DNA of 64,000 nt from Cruorifilaria tuberocauda (lineage: Eukaryota; Nematoda; Chromadorea; Rhabditida; Onchocercidae): contig JABVXU010000313.1 of the NCBI GenBank assembly GCA_013365365.1, forward strand, positions 1-64,000. The letters are read 5' to 3'. The first letter of the stretch is position 1, and the number at the start of each line of letters is the position of its first letter. A model generated the notes under the pieces. The model did no database searches. It worked only from the letters and a program-made list of their open reading frames with translations, and was not told the origin of the DNA. The position numbers and the translations under genes were made by a program. Below are positions 13,001-24,501 of the stretch, in pieces.

Positions 13001-14725
13001 TACAACACTTCGATATTTTGCATGCACATCATTGATCGTTACACCATCCAGTATTGCTAATGCATTTTGCAAGAATAAAATCGCCTTCGATAAATCTCTA
13101 ATATTTGCAATTTAACAGTTATAAATTGATAAATATTGTTGCTTTTTTTTCTTTTAATTTAAATTTAAAATTATTTAATTAAAATTATTTTTGCTAAATT
13201 TTACCAAAGAATATTCTGAAATATATGAGTTAAAGTATTATTATCTACCAAAGTTAATTATCAGAAAAATCAATAAATTAAACTAGCTAGCATTTTTGAA
13301 TTTTTTCTTATCTACTTAATAAAAATTAATCTTATCATCATAATCTCAAACCTTTTAAGCATAAAAATCAATATGATATAATAAAGTAGAAAACCTGAGC
13401 AAAGTGAAGAGTACACCAATTCCAACACATACTTGCAATTCCAATAATCGATCAGAATATTGATTTGCGACAGACATTGCTTTTTCAAATGCTTCTAAAC
13501 TTGCTTGAAATCGACTGAAGCCAAGTTGCGATAAACCCACAACTATGATGCATAAAATAAAACTTTTCTTGATTACAAAAATTTTAATTTTATTTTAATA
13601 TATAATTTCTGATCATATCATTTATCAATATTCTATCTTAATAAATTTAATTTATATATTAATATCTTTTCCTAACTTTATTGATTAGTGTTATTATCAA
13701 AGTTGCTTGAAATCGACTAAATCTAAGTTAGAAACTAGAAATTACGCAAATTTGAAATCTCTTTTAATAATTTAATGATTTATCCAGGTATCCTTTTTTC
13801 GCTCAATACTTTTGGTAGAGATTTTTTTTTTACTTTGAAAGAAAATAAATGAGACCGAGATGAGCATGACCGGGAGTTCCTGGATCTATGCTTGCATGCT
13901 GTAAACTGGCACGACCATAGCTAATTGCTTTACCAAAATCAGCCAATCGTTCATATGCTTTAGCCAAATTCAGAAATGCTTCACTTTTCATGAATTCATC
14001 TCGTTGAGTATTTGCTAATTCCGTTTGCTGTAAAGCGTACCGTAACATTTGCTTGTAATTGCCTGCGTCACAGTACGCTTGCGTCATATATCCAAGCGTT
14101 ATGAAACGATCTTCCGCATTTCTGCAAATAAAAATGGCACATTCTGGAAAATTAATTTAATAGATTTGTTGTCCTTAATAATATTTAAAGAAAAAATGAT
14201 AAGAATGAAAATTTTGATCAAGAGTGATGTCAAGAAATCAATCGATTGAACACTTTTGAATTTTAAAAATTCATAGACGATTGAATATTTATGTACTCTA
14301 AACCATTTTATCAATCAATAATTCTATTTATGTTATCTAAACCATTTTATCAATCAATAATTCTATTTATGTTATCTAAATCATTTTATCAATCAATAAT
14401 TCTATTTATGTAATCTAAATCATTTTATCAATCAATAATTCTATTTATATAATTTAAATCATTTTATCAATCAATAATTCCAAGTCATTTATTGACAAGA
14501 AATTAAATTTCTTCTGAATTTCTTTAATAATCATTATTTTTGAATTATCATTGTACATTTAGAGCGATTTACGATAATTAAAAAAAAAAAAGTATGATTA
14601 TAAAATTTAACTTACGTAAGTCGTCGAAGAGCAGCATGCCAACGAGCAATAGCTTGCTGATGGCGTCGTTGATGATAGAGTTTAACGCCTGAATGCATGT
14701 GATGCTTGGCGATACGTTGACCCAT
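10013..14725 (-). CDS. rpy-1: Rapsyn, 43-kDa receptor-associated protein of the synapse
   Basis: Eleven exons join in phase (14725–14616, 14121–13856, 13542–13395, 13097–12935, 12702–12535, 12254–12114, 11757–11704, 11568–11369, 10920–10775, 10609–10397, 10188–10013) to give 594 aa. The family scaffold clusters nicotinic acetylcholine receptors under the postsynaptic membrane. The N terminus begins MGQRIAKHH, matching the myristoylated MGQ start known for rapsyn. TPR repeats fill about residues 10–340, with clear units such as [20 protein letters not shown] charged, probably coiled-coil segment follows (about 355–390). The RING-H2 ligands are C391, C394, C410, H412, H415, C418, C431 and C434; the core [13 protein letters not shown] is near-identical to vertebrate rapsyn. 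A Ser/Thr/Arg-rich tail of about 160 residues is extra compared with the 412-aa vertebrate protein. An upstream in-frame ATG at 14758 also starts with MG. The exon 5 acceptor (GACAAG|CAA) is the least certain junction. Confidence 0.93.
14303..14484. repeat. 39-bp minisatellite, about 4.6 units, inside rapsyn intron 1
   Basis: Units containing CATTTTATCAATCAATAATT recur with exact 39-base spacing at 14303, 14342, 14381, 14420 and 14459. The first two units read CCATTTT and the later ones TCATTTT, so the array grew by stepwise duplication. It lies within the first intron of rapsyn and should vary in copy number between individuals. Confidence 0.92.
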
Positions 14726-14757
14726 CGATGACCAATTCTTCTCAATTCTAATACCCA

Positions 14758-14813
14758 TTAGAAACGTTGTTGTAACCTCTGAACTAACCAGTTATTTTTC
14801 ATTTCTTTTATCT
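14758..14813 (-). promoter_or_regulatory. Rapsyn 5' leader: acceptor plus overlapping upstream ORF
   Basis: A pyrimidine tract ending TTTTTTCAG (AG at 14813–14812) is a likely spliced-leader or 5' UTR acceptor. The first ATG after it (14802) opens a 14-codon reading frame in another frame. Its stop TAA overlaps the first rapsyn-frame ATG as TAATG (14760–14756). The preferred MGQ start is 33 bases further on. This arrangement suggests translational control by re-initiation (inference). Confidence 0.5.
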
Positions 14814-16410
14814 GAAAAAAGAAAAAAAACAGTATTTGAATTAAATTTTCACTTTATTTTCTCTACAATGATAAACAATAACTTTAATTACAACTTTTGT
14901 AAACATTTAACTCTTTCAATGATTTCTTATTGATTAGCTTCGATGCTATCATTTCGTTTCAAATTTTTGAAAAGGAATTTAAAAGTTACTCCTCTTGTAA
15001 CGTTATTGATTTCGATCCATTCTATTTGTATTAAAGTATTAAAGGTCAGAGGTTAGAATTATTCATGCGAAATACTTACTATTGAACTATTTTCACCTGA
15101 ATTTAGTTTGTTTGAAAAGTAGAATTTTACGAAATCTCACTCGCGACAAACTTAGAATTTTAAAAAAATATTGAATGCGTGTTATATTTATCTTCAAGAA
15201 AATATTTCAATTTCAATTTAATACTGTTATAAATTCTGTTTGTTTTTTGAAAAATTAAATTATTTCTATATTGATCAATGATAAATTAATAATATAATTA
15301 ATATTTTATCAATTCCGAATTAACAATATGACAATAAACATATGTTTAAACTATCTATCCTGAAATTAAATTCTATCAGAAGTACGATTATCATTTCCTA
15401 TCAACCTGACAAAATTCTAATTTTTACAGGAATTTAACTAAAATAAAATGAGCATTTATTACGGTCGTATTAATTCGAGATAGAAATTAAAAATATGTAT
15501 TTATTAGAGTAAACAGTTCCAGTAAACAGTAAACAATTCAGATGGAAATTGAAACAGTTAACTTCCTCATTTCTATGGTAACAATAAATTCGTTGAAATC
15601 CTTAAAATGTCTTAACTGAGCATGCCTTAAATAATCAGCCAGAAATTCTAAAATTTATTTATGCAATTATCTGAAGCCATAGCTTCTTATTTAAATCTTT
15701 TTAGCTATAAACTAGGCTTTAACTACTTGTATTTTGAATTGAGGAAATCATTGTATGGAAAATTCCAACGAAATGCAGTAATGAAAGGCTAAAATAGGAT
15801 TAAAAGAAGGAAGGAAAATGGGAAAAGCTTTTTCTGAAAAAAGGAAGAAAACTTTCATTCACCGTATAGCACAATTAATCATTTTAGGATTTAAATTCCA
15901 AGTTAGCCTCTAATTTATTCATAGTCAACTTTTATACAATCAATACGTTTAAATGGAATGGAATAGAATGAGAAAATCATTCAGGAACTTTTCTCAATCA
16001 GTAAAATTTTTAATGAGTCAAATTGAAACAGATGAAAATAAGTGAAGTGGAATGAAAAGTATTAAAACGAATTTGTAAAAAAAAAATTACTGATGACTTG
16101 ATGAATTTGAAAAGTCTGTTATAATTTACAAAATAATAATACAAAATACTATTTTGTAATATTTAAATGAAGAATAGTACTATATTGATTTTTGTTTTAA
16201 ATAAGAGAAATAAAATAAAGTAAAGAATAAAATAAATTGAAGGTAAATGAAACTTTTCAATGAAATAATTCGATTTTTGATTGGATTTTTGGGAAATTTT
16301 AATTTTTCATTTTCTCCTAATAAAATAAAAAATGGAATATTCGTTTCAGAAAACTGCAAAAAATTTCTCTTGTTTGATAAACCTAAGGAAATTATAAAAT
16401 ACTTTATATC

Positions 16411-16596
16411 TACGTGATATTACTGTACGTCTAAGTTATATTCCATTCATTCACTTACTTTATGTCTACGTGATATCTTAGCACGTATACGTGTTTTCAT
16501 TAACTTTCTCTGCACGATTTATTATTGATTACTGTATATTTAAATGATTCCTCGTTCACTTACCACCCAACGTAGGACACGTATTGTTACTTACGT
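16411..16596. promoter_or_regulatory. ACGT-rich cluster (possible HRE/bHLH-PAS or bZIP sites)
   Basis: Eight ACGT cores occur in about 185 bases, including TACGTG at 16411, 16477 and 16499 and CACGTA at 16492 and 16577. The string TCTACGTGATAT occurs twice (16409 and 16475). ACGTG is the known core of hypoxia-response elements bound by HIF/bHLH-PAS dimers. Such density is unexpected in DNA this rich in A+T. It lies 1.7 kb upstream of the rapsyn start. Function is inferred only. Confidence 0.35.
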
Positions 16597-18291
16597 TGGC
16601 AATTAATTTCGAGTAATCCAATCAACCAAAAAGTATTTACACTAATCCAAAAGAATTTTCCACAATATCTCTAGTAATTTTGAAATAAATTAAATTAAAA
16701 CTAATTTCGCTTGAAATTCTATTATGCTGAATGCATAAGCAGCTAACGTGCAGTATGAAATGCACGCAGCTATTGCAAGTAAGTAATATTTCAATGTGAT
16801 GTATTATTTGTTTTTACCGCAAATACTTGAGAAATGCTAAGTGTTGAAAAGTGAAAGAATCATTTGAAAAGAATGAAAAGAATTTAGAAATTTGACATTA
16901 AATGCATTTTAAGTGGAAATTTCAAGAAAAAAAAAAGCATAAGTGATATATATGTGAAGTGAGAAATTTTCAACATTTTTGCCCTCTGATCAGTTGTTTT
17001 CACTGATTTCAAAAAACTTGCCTAAAATATTTATCAGTTGTTATCAGTAGTTAACGAAACCTAGTGAAAGTGAGGACATTAAATGAAAGCATCTATGCTA
17101 TTTGAAACTTTTGATAAAAGTATACTGAATATTAGCCTTAAATAGTAATTAGAAGTTCAATAGATTTTTTAACCGATATGTCTAACTAAGTTTATTTGCT
17201 TTAAGAAATAGGAAAAAGTTTTCCTCTCCTAACATAAGTTCTATTCTTCATTTGAAAAAGTAATTTCGCTAAGTTTCATATGCATGAAATTTTCTCCTTT
17301 ATTCCTCTTTACTTTTCTTTTCTACTATAAAACTTTTAACAAGAGAAGTAAAGTAATTCTTCTACACAAAAAGATAAAATGATTATTTACTTTTTCCTTG
17401 AAACAATGAATTATTTAATTTTAATCAAAATAACAAAATTATTATTCATAATTTGTTTTCTCATTCAGCTAAATACTTAATGAAACGGAAAGTTTACTTA
17501 TGTTTGTATGATTTGTAGTTTGTTGAAAAAAGATTATTTACCTTTTTTTACAAAAATGATTTTAAAAATAGATAATATTGAGATTTTTAGACATAAATCA
17601 AAATTTATTTACATAAGGAATAATTTAATTTGGACAGGCATGGAAGACTTACTGTAAAATTCATTTATCAAATCTTCTGAAATGAAATTTTCATTCATCT
17701 CAATCAAAATTACTTATTGATTTTTATTTTTAGCTAAAAATGAGTCAGTAATTTCAATTTCAAATTTAAACAATCATTTTATGATTCAATTGGGAATTGA
17801 AATGAGAGATAAGTACTTTTCTTTTTTAAACCATTTTTCTAACTCATTTTAGTCCTATTCTTTTTCTTAATTATATCCTATAAGAACTGGGAGTGATTGA
17901 ATATCCCATATGCTTTGTTTTAAAAGCAGAGGAGTAATTACTTTTTAGAGAAGAGACGAAAATTTCAAATAGATCTTTAAATTTGAAAAAAATTTTCAAT
18001 TTATTTTACATGAGTACAATTAGATAGATTAAGGATGCATGAAAAGATGGGATAAAGAAAATTTTTCTTCTGCACAAAAATTACTATTAAATATTTTAAG
18101 GTTTCAATAACAGTCTTTCGATGGTTACAATTGTAAAATCCTAAAAAAATTTTTGACCTCGTTAAAAATTTAAATACTGAAAAATATTTCCAATAAATGT
18201 GAATATTAAGTATAAAAATGTTATTGAAAGTTTTAAAATTCACTTCAATTTCAAGAAAGACCTCATAGTTGTCAATTGAATGCTTGAAGAG

Positions 18292-18349
18292 AATGCGTAC
18301 GCACACGTAAATATTTCATTAATGCGTACGTACACGTAAATATTTCATT
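18292..18349. repeat. 29-bp direct tandem duplication containing CACGTA
   Basis: AATGCGTACGCACACGTAAA begins at 18292 and recurs, with one C/T difference, at 18321. Both copies end TATTTCATT. Each carries CGTACG and CACGTA cores like those in the cluster at 16.4 kb. Confidence 0.85.
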
Positions 18350-19253
18350 AGAAAGGATACTTTGTTGCACATATCAAAGTGATAAACTTATCATAATTAA
18401 TTTGTTTTGTAAGATTTTTAAATTATTAGGAAGAAATTATCAAGCAAACTTTTATTAAACTTTAATTTTTCACTAATTCTCTTTTTTAGCTTTCATCATT
18501 TATTTAAAGGCTCCTAGTTTCTTAGTTTTTTTTGCAGCAATATCAGAAACAAAGTTTGACAATTTAATTAATTATTAGAATAATGAATTAGGTAATGGTA
18601 AATTCATAAAATATATTTATTACCTGAGGAATCGTATTTTAGTTATAAACAAAATTATTATGATAATTTTTTTTTAAAAATTAATTTGTACCTTGATTTG
18701 AGTTATTTCTTTAAAAAATTTTTGATGATAAACGCTATCCTACTATTATTATCCAATAGTGTGATATTCACCTCAACTTTTTATCAAAATATTAGGAAGG
18801 ATTTCCTCGAGAAATTTCTCGAGACTAAATTTTAATTATAAATATTTCTAATATTTTATGAATTATTTGCAAAATGCAAAATATTTTTTACCATACACCA
18901 GATCCACCAGATAACTTTATACTGATACATAAGCCAGATATTCTCATCAATCATCCATCTCTCATTCTTTAACGTCATCAAGGTAAATTCTCGTCCTTAC
19001 CTAATGATCATCAAAAGGTAATTTTCCATTCTTAGTAAATCTCCTCCTCCTCATCAGTTTATCTATAAAATGTTAGAAATTTTTTCAAGGCGAACTTGCT
19101 AGCCAGCATATGCAACCAATTAAGGTAACGTATGGAAAATTTACAATATTAGCCTAGGAGCCCAGTTCTCATCCAGTGGAATGGATCAGGTCCTGAGACG
19201 CAGATCCAACTACGTGCTTTTTAACCGCAGCAATGACGATATACACTTTGAGA

Positions 19254-19343
19254 GCTGGAATTACCGCGGCTACTGGTATTACCGCGCTGGAATTACCGCG
19301 GCTACTGGTATTACCGCGCTGGAATTACCGCGGCTGCTACCCC
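19254..19343. repeat. 32-bp tandem array resembling antisense 18S rRNA 530 loop
   Basis: Two perfect 32-bp units (19254–19285, 19286–19317) and a partial third (19318–19343) begin GCTGGAATTACCGCGGCT. That string is the reverse complement of the near-universal small-subunit rRNA segment AGCCGCGGTAATTCCAGC. The third unit continues GCT, extending the identity to 21 bases. The second half of each full unit, TGGTATTACCGC, resembles the same loop in its bacterial form. The array is far richer in G+C than its surroundings. No other rRNA sequence is adjacent. A short frame (19181–19378) reads through it but has no other support. Confidence 0.75.
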
Positions 19344-21035
19344 GTTACCTTACTGTATCATTGCTGTTTTACAAATAAACTGTCATTTCAATCTTCCTCT
19401 ACCACAATTCCGCGAATTCCTGCACTAATCAATCCATAAGATATCTCCATCAAAGTTAACCAACGCTCAAATCAGCGACATTAATTTAATCCAAATTCCA
19501 TTACAAAATTAGTTTATCAGTGAATCCCGAAGTTTATCAGTGAATCCCGAATCAATGATTCATTCTGAATGAATTAAATTAAAAAATTAAATGGCTTACA
19601 CATTCAATGCTTGTTTCTTCATTGAAATAATAGCTATTAAAGTTACGATAACTAAGAATACTATAAGACATTTTCTATGCTAATACAACTAGCTAAGCAT
19701 TTCTATCAAAACAATCTTATCAAATATTATTTATTTATTGAAAAGTATTAGAGAGTATGACGAGATGTCGGATATGCTTTGATGATAATGTGGAAGTGAT
19801 AAGATAACTGAAATATCAGATTGGGGAAGATAGATGATTATTGGTTGATTGTTGATCATCACTCGATACAATTGCTGGAGAAGTGAAATAAATTTCTTTA
19901 ACTTTTAACCTAACATATTCCAATTCAAATTTTCATTTGCATGTGCAATATATTCTTTTATATAATTTTACGCTTTCAGTAAAATTTAAAATTAAAAAAT
20001 GATGATGAAACAGGTTTTGTATTATTAAATATTCGAATTATTAAATAATTATAATAGTGATAATAATCATTGATAATAATATCTACGTAATTGTTGATTA
20101 AGATCAGAAGTAATTTTAGTTTCATTTTAGGAAAATAAATGATTTTGAATGTTTATTGATAATAATATAAAAATAATTAATTATAATAGTGATAATAATT
20201 ACTGATAGTGATAATAATAATAATACCATTAGTAATAATATTTAAAATTATTAAAATAATAATTGCAATAAATAATGATAACAATAAGACTATTAATAAT
20301 AATAATTACCTTTATTACTAAAATAATAATAGTAAATATGACAATAAGGCTATTACTAATAGTAATAATAATAATAAGAGCCAAAAAATGTTTACTTAAT
20401 TTTACTTTAAAAAATTTTAGAAACCTTTGTATGTAGAAAGTAAAATAGGCAATTTTTCTCCTTCTCTTGCAGTTATAACAAAAAAAAAAAAAGAGCCTAA
20501 AGAACTTCAAAAAGATGAGGAATGAAGAAAGTAATCAAAAAAAATTCAACCATTTTTTAGATTGATAAATGATATCTATACATTGCTGAAGCAGCAATGA
20601 TTGATTGATTTATTGATTGATTGATTTATTGATAGGATTTGATTAACTTTTATGATTTAAGATGGATTTATTCTCTTCCCATATTTTTTCTTTTTCTCTT
20701 TTTTACTCATTTGTTAGAATGATTTTACTGATTGTATTCCTAAATCCGATTGTAAGTTTTTTCTGAATTAATTATTTAATCATTCATTAATTATTCCTAA
20801 TTATGCATGGATAAATATTATTAACAAAACTAGTTAGCTAGTTAATAAGTGTAAATTGAAGTGATAGAAAATATGAAATGATGCTAAAGAACAAGCCGTA
20901 TCCATATTCAATCCCGCTATACAGGTAATTCAGGTTAATTGGAGACAGCCTAGTTTCTTCAGGGGATTCTTCTGAAATGTTATATGTGTTAATAATATAA
21001 TAGCTTTTACTAGATTTAGATTTCTTCTCTTCTCT

Positions 21036-21115
21036 ATAGGAAAGCCTACGACATTTCCGCTTTTATGGTGCAAAAATAGGAAAGCCTATGACATTTCCGC
21101 TTTCATGGTGCAAGA
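21036..21115. repeat. 40-bp tandem duplication
   Basis: Two head-to-tail 40-bp copies (21036–21075, 21076–21115) share GGAAAGCCTA and GACATTTCCGC, with a few substitutions. The block, with the island at 20890–20970, is less A+T-rich than its surroundings. Confidence 0.85.
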
Positions 21116-24110
21116 AATTTACATAATATAGATGAGCATATTTCAAAGTACAAACATATATTCAAGATTTATCATCAAATAAGCTGAATAAGTTGAGTTT
21201 AAAGAAGCAAGAAAGGATTGAGGCGAATTTTAGGAGATATTTGAGAATTAGAATTAAAGTTTTGAACTTTTTAAATTTATAAACAGTTTGAATTATAAAT
21301 TTTGCATGAACTTTGCTTATAAATTAATTCAAAATGCGATATATGAAACGATATTTTAGATTAAAATCAATTGAAATGAGATTGATTAAACTCATTCATA
21401 TTCATTCAATTTATTTTCACCATTGATTAATAATATATGAAAAAAAAAAGAAACCTAATTTGAATTAAAATAATTTAGAATATTGGAAATTTATTTTCAT
21501 GAAGCGTTAAATTTCATAAAATTCTTAAATATATTGTGATTGGGCTATCGTGGAATAAATACGGAGAGAATTACTTTCTTCCATAAACAGATTTCCAACT
21601 TTTAATCAATATAAACAAAAATTTTTTTTTTAAAAATGATTATCAAAATCTTACAAATGAGAAGTTATTCGTAAATAAATTAACTCATAAATGAAAGTTA
21701 ACTGTAAATTAAAGTTTAATTAACGGTTTGAAGTTAAGAGAAGTTTGATGGAAGCATAGAGAAGAATGGAATGAAGATGGACGACGAACTCTTACTGATT
21801 GGCAGCAGCTGTGCAAGAGTAAGATTTATTCGAGAATGTTTCCAACAATTTCATATACTATTTTCGAAATTTTTGAAATATGAGGAGTGAAGTGTATTTG
21901 AAATTACATTATTCCAAATTAATTTCCAAAGCAGTATTGAAGTTATTCGAATGAATTACTCATGAATGATAACTCTGTTAAATTATCAATTTCAAGCAAG
22001 CATCCATGATATAATATTCTTATCTGCGCGATAGATATGAATAGGAAAAATTATGTGATGCATTTAAAATAAGTTAAAATGATAAATGATAAATAAAATG
22101 GAGAAAAAATTTCGATCGGTTAAATTAACAGAAATAAATTGATAAGCTAAGCTTCATGATTTATTTATCAACTAAACTCTGCGATAAGATATCATTTTCA
22201 TTTCGTTTGAAAATTATAACTTTTCCTCTGCGATCACTTTTTTACATAAATTAAATAAACTTGCAAAACAAGAAAACTTTTTTGTTAAAGAAAGAAAATG
22301 AATGTTATCAGATGATAACAGAAACATTCGAAGAGAATGTCAATAGTTCAAAGATAAGCTAATGAAAAAGAAAAAAAAGAGTATAAGGGAAGTTTTGTTT
22401 TTTTTTTTTTTTTTTTTTACAGTGAAACTTGTTTACTTACAATTTGTAATGAATGGATGGAAGAGAGAGAATTTGGAGAGAGAGAGAGAGAGAGAAAGGA
22501 GAAGAGAAAATTGGCTAACAAATGATTGGTGAAGCTTTTTGATGTTTGTCTAATTCTCAACCTGAATTTGATTTGAGTGGAATGAACTCATTAAGACGGA
22601 TGAATGAGCAGCTGCTCATATTCCATCCATTTCTATATATTTCAGGAATGTTGTTGGTTAGTTACATTTTTAAAATACCAAAAAAAAAATTTTTTTTTTT
22701 TTGAAATTTGAAAATTATAATATTATCGCTTGAATGTAGATAGATCTTCAAGCATTATTGATTTATTATGTACTATTTAAAAAGCTTTCATAATTTAAAA
22801 AAAAAAAGAATGAAAGTTATAATCTGAATGAATTATTCTTATCAGGTTTCAAAGTATCATGATAATCTAATTGATTTATGGATAATTTAATTAATCATGA
22901 TTAATTTTAAGCGAGTAGTGAGCGATCAGTAAAACTTTATTGTTGCTATCAAAAATTGATCTATTTTCCTGCTTTGAATAGTTTAATTTAGCAATTAACT
23001 TTTCTTAATTATTTCAAAACTTAAATAAGTTTGCATTAGTAAGTAAATTTACCTCTATTAAGTTTAAATTGCAGAATTTAATTGATTTTATGAATTTATT
23101 GAGTTTCAAAATGAATTATTTTAAACAATAAACAGTCTAAAGTGTGAAAAATAGAAAGAATACGATTAAATAAAAGTAAATAGACTGAATACCATGAAAT
23201 AAATAATGCCAAATGAAATTCAGGTAAGTATTTGAATAATAATTCATTCACACAAGTATTTTAAGAAAACTCAAAAATGCTTAATTTCTAATATTAACTT
23301 TAGTAATTAACTAATTACTTTAATATTTAATTACTTTAATAATTTAATAATTTACTTTAATTTCAGCAAATATCATGAATCACTGTTCATTTTTTGCTTA
23401 ATAATTAAATGTGGTTTGATCTCTATTAAAGTACAAAATTTAAATTACGCAAAATGTTTAACAATTGATAAATAGTTAATTTTTCCAACTATGGTAAACA
23501 TTGAAAAAGAAAAAACAGGTCAAATTGATTATCAAAAAAAGCGAGTAAATTCTTTTTTGCATGCAAAAAAAAAACAAATATCACTAAATGATAAATTTAT
23601 ATCATATCATATCATTCTCTATTATCATTTCATGAATTTATTATAAATGAATAATCATTCATGGATTTTCACTTTATAAACATTCGACTAAGAATTATCT
23701 TGTGACCTGTAATTGTCCTATTATACAATTACAAAATATCTCCTTGAAATTTAGGACGTCCTTGGAAATTTTCGCATTTAATACAAGAAAATATTCAATG
23801 CTTCGATTTAGTGCTACTTTTCATTCCTTTCTTTGCACAAAATTCGAAATAAATTTCTTGTCCTAAAAAATTTTGAAATGAAATTTGATTGTTATCAGTT
23901 ATCGATTAGGTTTATTGAAAGTTTTTTTTTTCTCTTAATATCCGATCAATAATGTGATCGAAATCTAAATTTGTCATTTATTAATTAAATTGAAATTTCC
24001 ATGATTTTTCTAACAAAGAAACTGTATTATATTATATTTTTTTATATCGTATCGAAATATTTGCTAGAACGAATAGGTCTTTTGATTTTTGTAATTACTA
24101 CAGTACTAGT

Positions 24111-24240
24111 AATATGATAATACAGTTATAATACAATTAAACATAATACAGTTAACAGATAATACATAATACATAATATATAATACAGTTAATACAGCAA
24201 TACGGTAATACAGTTAATACAGCAATACGGTAATACAGTT
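24111..24240. repeat. TAATACAG simple-sequence tract
   Basis: Degenerate repeats of AATACA/AATACAG end in two perfect 25-bp copies of GTTAATACAGCAATACGGTAATACA (24189–24213 and 24214–24238, shown here only as a description of the unit). The tract lies 260 bases upstream of the four-helix membrane protein gene. Confidence 0.7.
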
Positions 24241-24501
24241 ACTGTTTTTTTGCTTTTTATTTCTAAATTATCTGATATTTGACCACTTATTTAGAAATTA
24301 GTAATAACTATTTTAACGCAAAAATCCCAAAGAGGTCATAATACTAGAAATATACTTATACTTATATATAAGAAATATGCTTATAATATTAGAAAATTTT
24401 ACAGCAAAATTACCTGAAATTTCATTATTCCCATTTTTCCATTTCAGTTATTTACTGTAATGAAATGAATATTTTGAAATATTCCAGGTGATTAGTAAAT
24501 A

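Larger units (their letters stand above)
14814..19253. other. Gene-poor upstream region of rapsyn
   Basis: No exon could be supported on either strand. The minus-strand frame 18001–18306 has the composition of random AT-rich DNA. The visible structure is a dense ACGT cluster (16411–16596) and a 29-bp tandem duplication (18292–18349), both upstream of rapsyn. The remainder is A/T-rich with scattered poly-A/T runs. Confidence 0.45.
19344..24501. other. AT-rich gene-poor region with simple repeats
   Basis: There is no supported gene. It contains TAA/ATA-rich low-complexity DNA (about 20040–20380), a 40-bp duplication (21036–21115), a long T run (22399–22419), a GA microsatellite (22474–22497) and TAATACAG repeats (24111–24240). 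Two short open islands, at 21768–21818 (starting MKMDDELLL, ending at a GTAAGA donor) and 22582–22655, might be exons of an unseen plus-strand gene but could not be joined to anything. Confidence 0.4.

Noticed and set aside
14303..14484. Regularly spaced repeats considered as a CRISPR-like array
   Set aside because: Units are contiguous with no unique spacers, in a nematode intron; this is a minisatellite.
19181..19439. Two plus-strand frames through the 32-bp array
   Set aside because: Frames exist only because the repeat is stop-free; no splice or conservation evidence.
22582..22655. Frame containing LLIFHPFLYISGMLL, first thought to be a cytochrome b561 helix
   Set aside because: The His-Pro resemblance is short, the order of helices relative to the gene at 24.5 kb does not fit b561, and no exon junction joins them.
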